DNA of 64,000 nucleotides, from contig MKTJ01000004.1 of NCBI GenBank assembly GCA_001898225.1, positions 62,001 to 126,000 of the forward strand. The letters run 5' to 3'. Below the pieces are notes generated by a model that did not search any database, had not been told where the DNA came from, and worked only from the letters and a program-made list of their open reading frames with translations. The DNA is from Chloroflexi bacterium 54-19 (GTDB lineage: Bacteria; Chloroflexota; Chloroflexia; Chloroheliales; Chloroheliaceae). Below, piece after piece: positions 59,899-64,000 of the stretch (position 1 is its first letter; each line of letters starts with the position of its first letter). Position numbers and translations under genes: made by a program.

Positions 59899-60681
59899 CT
59901 AGGGGTTGACCAGCCGGGCGTAGGCCACGAAACGCTTGTCGTAGTTGGCTGATTTCTGGTCGAAGTTGCCATTACAGGTAATCAGGTTAAGCTGGGCGTC
60001 GTTGCTCGGACCAAAAATCCGTTCAAGCGGCGCCTGGTCGTAAGGATAAACGGCGGTGTCGTAGACCTCGAAGACCTTTTCCACCCCCTTGTCGTCCGCA
60101 ACATAAATCCGGTTGCCCGGTACCAGTTTACTCAAATTCCAGAAGACTGCCGCCGAGTACTGGCCGTCGAGGTGGCCGTCAATCACGGCGTTACCACGTT
60201 GGCCCGGTTGAACACCTAGTTTGTACCAGGCCACGTTCCAGATGTTGCGCGGCACATCCATACGGCCCTTGCTATCGAGTCCGACCGCTTCGACGGAGGC
60301 GTTTACACCGATGTCGGGTATGCGGAGGCGGCGCGGGTCAATTCCCGGCAAAGGTGGCAGGGGTGTTGCTGTCGGCGGTAGCGGCGTTACGGTCGGGGTC
60401 GCCGGGACCTCTGTCGGGGCTTCGGTCAGGGTTGGCGCAGGCGTCGCTGTCGCTGTCGGTTCGGGTGTGGTGGTAGCGGTCGGCTCCGGGGTGGCGGTGG
60501 GCGCCAGGGCGACATTGATTGTGACCGGCTGGACTGCTTGCGGCAGGTTTACGGTGCCGATAGCGTTGGCCGGGGTCAGGACCACAAAGATGATTACGGC
60601 CAGCACTACAATCGTAATCGCGCCAATGGTAGCCGGGCCTATTTTTTGAAATAAAGTTTGTTTTCCTGGTTGTTTGCTCAA
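59899..60681 (-). CDS. Class F-like sortase
   Basis: A 260-residue sortase. The N-terminal TM (about 14-36) anchors it. A Pro/Thr-rich linker (about 60-110) leads to the catalytic domain starting near IPDIGVNASVEAVGL. The His170 region is GNAVIDGHLD, Cys236 is in NLITCNG, and Arg250 is in YDKRFVAYA, the full His-Cys-Arg set. The LDSKGRMDVPRN and GWY-type blocks match class F. It would cleave a sorting motif and link proteins to the wall or form other transpeptides. No LPxTG-like substrate is seen in the window. Confidence 0.85.
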   Translation of the reverse strand: MSKQPGKQTLFQKIGPATIGAITIVVLAVIIFVVLTPANAIGTVNLPQAVQPVTINVALAPTATPEPTATTTPEPTATATPAPTLTEAPTEVPATPTVTPLPPTATPLPPLPGIDPRRLRIPDIGVNASVEAVGLDSKGRMDVPRNIWNVAWYKLGVQPGQRGNAVIDGHLDGQYSAAVFWNLSKLVPGNRIYVADDKGVEKVFEVYDTAVYPYDQAPLERIFGPSNDAQLNLITCNGNFDQKSANYDKRFVAYARLVNP

Positions 60682-60963
60682 AGTTTTCCTCTAAATTAAC
60701 CGTCTACCCCAAAATGCGGTTAACTAACAATTTTCTAAATAAGATTTATTAAAAAATACCGGTTCAGGTGTCCCGAAAAGCTATTATATACTAAACCAGT
60801 ATATTCAAGAATTATTCCATCAATTTTTGCACACTAAATTATACGGCCAGAAGGTCAGCCCGGACCAAAGGATTTGATTAACGTTTCTTTAAGTAGAATT
60901 AAAGGGCCTATCCATGATAAAATTTGCGAGTTATTTTTATTTTAGCCTAGACAAAGAGATTTA

Positions 60964-62175
60964 ATGGGGTCCGAAAATCCAATCATAAAAATAAAAGCCG
61001 GGCGCGAATGGCAACTCAAACGCGGCCATCCCTGGCTTTTCTCCGGGGGTATCCAGCAAGCCCCGCGTAACCTGGCGCCGGGTAGCCTGGTAGACCTGGC
61101 AGATACGGCGGGTAACTTTGTCGGGCGAGGTTATTACAACCCCCAGACCGATATTGCCGTCCGGTTGCTCACCCGGCAGGACGAACCGGTTGACCAGGCG
61201 TTCTTTCGGAAAAGAGTCCAGGCCGCCTGGGATTTGCGCCAGCAAGCCCTAGACCTGAGTCGCACCGACGTCTTTCGCCTCATCCACGCCGAGGGCGACT
61301 TTTTGCCGGGCGTTATTGCCGATTACTACGCCGGAGTTATTGTCTTGCAGAGCCATACCGCCGGGGTTGACCGCCTCCTCGAACCGCTGACGGCGGCCCT
61401 GGTTGAAGTGGTCCGGCCCCAGGCCATTTTGTTGCGGACAGATGTGGCGGTCCGTAGCCGCGAGGGTTTGGCGAAAGGTGAGCCGCGCCTTTTGCAGGGC
61501 GAAATCCCTTCCGACCTGACCGTGCGCGAAAACGACCTGCGTTTCAGGATTGATCCCTGGAAAGGCCAGAAGACCGGTTTTTTTACCGACCAGCGCGACA
61601 AACGCCAGGCCCTGGCCCGGTACGCCCGGACGCTGCCCGATGGTGCGACCATGGCGAACCTCTTTAGCTATACTGCCGGGTTCTCGGTCTACACCGTGGC
61701 GGCCCAACCTGCCCTCAAGACTATCAATGTGGACCAGTCAGGTCCGGCCCTCGAACAGGCCCGCCAGAATTTCGAAGCCAATAATCTTTCTACAGCGGCC
61801 CATATTTTCGAAACTGCCGATGCTTTTAAGTGGCTGGAAGCGGAGCGCGAAAGAGGCACTCAGCACGAGATTGTAATTCTCGACCCACCCGCTTTCGCCA
61901 AGACCCACCGCGAGAAAGACAAGGCCCTCAAAGGTTATACTCGCCTGAATAGCCTGGGTTTGCCCCTGGTCAAGCCGGGTGGTCTGCTTATAACCTGTTC
62001 TTGTAGCGGGAGCGTTTTGATGGCCGAGTTCGAGGGGGCGGTGCGCGAGGCCAGCGCCCAGGTGGGCCGGGATTTACAGGTGCTGGAGATTTTTGAAAAT
62101 GGAGCCGACCACCCCTGGAGTCTGATTGCGCCGGAAAGCCGTTACTTAAAAGTGCTTTTCTGCCGGGTGAGTTAA
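60964..62175 (+). CDS. Class I SAM-dependent rRNA methyltransferase (RlmI-like)
   Basis: A 403-residue RlmI/RlmK-family RNA methyltransferase. The N-terminal PUA domain (about 1-75) has GREWQLKRGHPWLFSGGI. The central fold is followed by the SAM motif MANLFSYTAGFSVYTV near 223-238 and the catalytic VILDPPAFAKTHREKDKALKGY near 304-325. The LITCSCSGSV block is near the end. RlmI makes m5C in 23S rRNA; family members differ in target. ATG 60964 follows a purine-rich site. The DNA upstream (60682-60963) is divergent from the sortase. Confidence 0.85.
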   Translation: MGSENPIIKIKAGREWQLKRGHPWLFSGGIQQAPRNLAPGSLVDLADTAGNFVGRGYYNPQTDIAVRLLTRQDEPVDQAFFRKRVQAAWDLRQQALDLSRTDVFRLIHAEGDFLPGVIADYYAGVIVLQSHTAGVDRLLEPLTAALVEVVRPQAILLRTDVAVRSREGLAKGEPRLLQGEIPSDLTVRENDLRFRIDPWKGQKTGFFTDQRDKRQALARYARTLPDGATMANLFSYTAGFSVYTVAAQPALKTINVDQSGPALEQARQNFEANNLSTAAHIFETADAFKWLEAERERGTQHEIVILDPPAFAKTHREKDKALKGYTRLNSLGLPLVKPGGLLITCSCSGSVLMAEFEGAVREASAQVGRDLQVLEIFENGADHPWSLIAPESRYLKVLFCRVS

Positions 62176-62222
62176 CCATTTTCGCGATTACGATGAGGTA
62201 TTTCAAAAGAGGGGTATAAATA

Positions 62223-63098
62223 ATGTTACTTGGAGCCCATATGTCCGTGTCGGGCGGTTTGCATAAAGCCTTCGAGCGGGGTAAGACCGTTGGTTGCCAG
62301 ACCATCCAGATTTTTACCAAGAACGCCAGCCAGTGGAAGGCTAAACCGCTGTCCGAGGCGGATATTGCTGCCTGGCAAAAGGCTGTGACGGCCCACGATG
62401 GCATCACCCCGGTTATCACGCACGATAGCTACCTGATCAACCTGGCAAGCCCGGCGGAGGAGGCGTGGGAGAAGTCGATAGGCGCCTTCAAAGAGGAAAT
62501 CGAGCGCAACAGTTTGCTTGGCATCCCTTACCTGGTCACCCACGCCGGGGCTCATATGAGTAGCGGGGAAGAAGTGGGCTTGAGCCGGATTGCCCAGGCC
62601 GTCAACCGGGTCCATAATGAAATTGTGGAGGAAACCGGCAACCCTCCCGGCACAATGATTCTGTTCGAGACCACCGCCGGGCAGGGCAGCAGTCTTGGCT
62701 ATAAGTTCGAACACTGGGGCAGACTGCTCGAACAACTCGAACACCCCGAATGGACCGGCATCTGTTTCGATACCTGCCACGTCTTCGCCAGCGGCTACGA
62801 TTTTCGGACCCCCGAAGGATACGACGCTACCATGAGTGAGTTCGACCGCTATATTGGTATCCAGAACCTGCGGGCTTTTCACATGAATGACAGCAAGCAA
62901 GGGCTGGGCAGCCGGGTAGACCGCCACGAGTCTATTGGGAAAGGTCACCTGGGACTGGAACCTTTCCGCTTCCTGGTGAATGACGCCCGCTTTGCGAATA
63001 CGCCGATGGTCCTGGAAACACCCAAAGGCACAGACGATTCCGAAGATTTGCTGAACCTGGCAACCCTGCGCGGACTGGTAAAAGGAGCCCAAGAATGA
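62223..63098 (+). CDS. nfo: Endonuclease IV (AP endonuclease)
   Basis: A 291-residue endonuclease IV that cuts DNA 5' to abasic sites in base excision repair. The N-terminus LLGAHMSVSGGLHKAFERG starts the family. Zinc-site motifs: THDSYLINLASP, YLVTHAGAHM, ILFETTAGQGSSLG, CFDTCHVFASGYD, AFHMNDSKQGLGSRVDRHESIGKGHLG and LETPKG. All the usual His, Glu and Asp ligands are in place. GAGGGG precedes ATG 62223. The stop overlaps the moeA start as ATGA. Confidence 0.96.
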   Translation: MLLGAHMSVSGGLHKAFERGKTVGCQTIQIFTKNASQWKAKPLSEADIAAWQKAVTAHDGITPVITHDSYLINLASPAEEAWEKSIGAFKEEIERNSLLGIPYLVTHAGAHMSSGEEVGLSRIAQAVNRVHNEIVEETGNPPGTMILFETTAGQGSSLGYKFEHWGRLLEQLEHPEWTGICFDTCHVFASGYDFRTPEGYDATMSEFDRYIGIQNLRAFHMNDSKQGLGSRVDRHESIGKGHLGLEPFRFLVNDARFANTPMVLETPKGTDDSEDLLNLATLRGLVKGAQE

Positions 63099-64000
63099 GC
63101 AACCCTGAACGGATAATGCGACCTTCGGCTTTCCCGATGATTGAGCCGGAAGAAGCCACCCGTCTGATTTTTGAAAATGTACCCGCCCCAACTTCCGAGG
63201 AAGTCGAGCTGGTGCCCCTGCTGGAAGGGGAGGGCCGGATACTGGCCGAGGATATTTCAGCGGTCGAAGATATGCCGCCTTTCCATACTACCGCCGTGGA
63301 CGGTTACGCTATCCTGGCCGCCGATGGCGAACAGTCTCGCCGCATCCTGGGCGACCAGACCGCCGGGCGTTTGAGTGGCCTGACCGTATCACCCGGAACG
63401 GCAGTGCGGATTATGACCGGGGCGCCCCTGCCGGACGGGGCCGATAGCGTGATTATGGTCGAATTCACTGGGGAACAGGACGGCATTTTGACCGTCCAGA
63501 ACGCTATCCGGGAAGGTGAAAACGTCCGGCCCCAGGGCCAGGATTTAACCGCCGGGCAGCATATCCTGGCGGCGGGAACTTTGCTCGGTCCTGCCGAACT
63601 GGGCCTCATCGCGACGGTCAACCGCCCCAGTTTCAAGGCCGTCCGGCGACCTCGCATCGCCATTGTTTCGACCGGTGACGAGATTGTCGAGCCGGGCAAC
63701 CTGGCCCAACCCGGTCAGATTTACGATAGCAACCGTTTCAGCCTGGTTTCGGCGGTGCGACGGGCTTATGCCGAGCCGGTTTCGCTGGGAATTGCGCCTG
63801 ACACCAAGGAGGAATTGCGCGACCTCATCCATACGGCCCTGGCGAATTACGATGGCCTGATTACGAGTGGCGGGGTTTCGGTGGGCAAGCTGGATTTGGT
63901 CAAAGAGCTGCTTGAGGAAATCGGCACGATTCATTTTGGCCGGGTAAATCTCAAACCCGGCAAGCCACTCACCTTCGTGACGGTCGAGCAGGACGGTAAA
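63095..64000 (+). CDS. moeA: MoeA molybdopterin molybdenumtransferase (3' end missing)
   Basis: The first 302 codons of a MoeA-type protein, running off the window end. MoeA inserts molybdenum into molybdopterin-AMP. Visible family blocks: DMPPFHTTAVDGYAI near 59-73 (the family's conserved loop), IMTGAPLPDGADSVIMVE near 106-123, IAIVSTGDEIVEPGN near 189-203 and LITSGGVSVGKLDLV near 255-269. ATG 63095 overlaps the nfo stop by 4 bases, and AAAGGAG lies at 63080-63086, so the two are probably translationally linked. Other Mo-cofactor genes are not in view. Confidence 0.93.
   Translation, partial: MSNPERIMRPSAFPMIEPEEATRLIFENVPAPTSEEVELVPLLEGEGRILAEDISAVEDMPPFHTTAVDGYAILAADGEQSRRILGDQTAGRLSGLTVSPGTAVRIMTGAPLPDGADSVIMVEFTGEQDGILTVQNAIREGENVRPQGQDLTAGQHILAAGTLLGPAELGLIATVNRPSFKAVRRPRIAIVSTGDEIVEPGNLAQPGQIYDSNRFSLVSAVRRAYAEPVSLGIAPDTKEELRDLIHTALANYDGLITSGGVSVGKLDLVKELLEEIGTIHFGRVNLKPGKPLTFVTVEQDGK

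Noticed and set aside
1-64000. Prophage, insertion sequence or integrative element
   Set aside because: No transposase, integrase, phage structural gene or target-site duplication was seen.

Overview
The window is about 57% G+C, densely packed, and looks like a chromosomal segment of a Chloroflexota bacterium. This is an inference from gene content. It rests on the mix of a DUF3090 protein, a DUF402 protein, the Rex repressor, Flp-type pilin, a sortase, many Pro/Thr-rich surface linkers, MenG/UbiE, an rpsP-khpA-rimM operon and a PUFA-synthase-like lipid cluster. Extracytoplasmic proteins carry lipobox, Tat or TM anchors, and nothing seen here needs an outer membrane. No phage, insertion sequence or CRISPR array was seen.

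Layout. 1-8,519: plus-strand housekeeping and metabolic genes (secG end, peptide-binding protein, cinA, a 2-hydroxyacid dehydrogenase, an alpha/beta hydrolase, thiolase, DUF402, histidine phosphatase). 8,528-11,740: a large minus-strand DnaE homologue whose polymerase active site has been lost. 11,948-15,524: truB-ribF, bcp, DUF3090 and tRNA-Phe. 15,669-18,017: an ECF sigma factor followed by a membrane-anchored partner. 18,059-29,177: a four-gene minus-strand cluster related to PUFA/secondary-lipid synthases. Its order is KS-AT-ACP-half KR, then KR-DH, then AT-DH-DH, then a PfaD enoyl reductase. 29,586-33,852: carA with a Pro/Thr-rich membrane protein, then a GlcF-type iron-sulfur protein split by one in-frame stop. 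34,306-39,682: panE, mutS and an M20 amidohydrolase, with repeat-rich gaps. 39,683-43,822: a complex intergenic region with phased DnaA-box-like sites, hairpins and tandem repeats, then a perfect sigma-70 promoter driving rpsP-khpA-rimM. 43,944-48,237: AI-2E family permease, menG, rex and a SirB1 protein. 48,350-56,423: seven minus-strand genes for envelope and accessory functions (M23 peptidase, lipoprotein, GT39-like transferase, MFS, HEAT protein, APH-like kinase, secreted protein). 56,778-64,000: GNAT, a Flp pilin fused to a CBM2 domain, amidohydrolase, sortase, rRNA methyltransferase, nfo and the start of moeA.

Four observations stand out: the compact, split PUFA-synthase-like cluster with one ACP and no PfaC KS-CLF; the pilin with a C-terminal cellulose-binding-like module; the catalytically degenerate DnaE that keeps a clamp-binding motif; and CinA with a degenerate deamidase domain. 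The intergenic regions also carry short-period repeats and hairpins that recur across the window.
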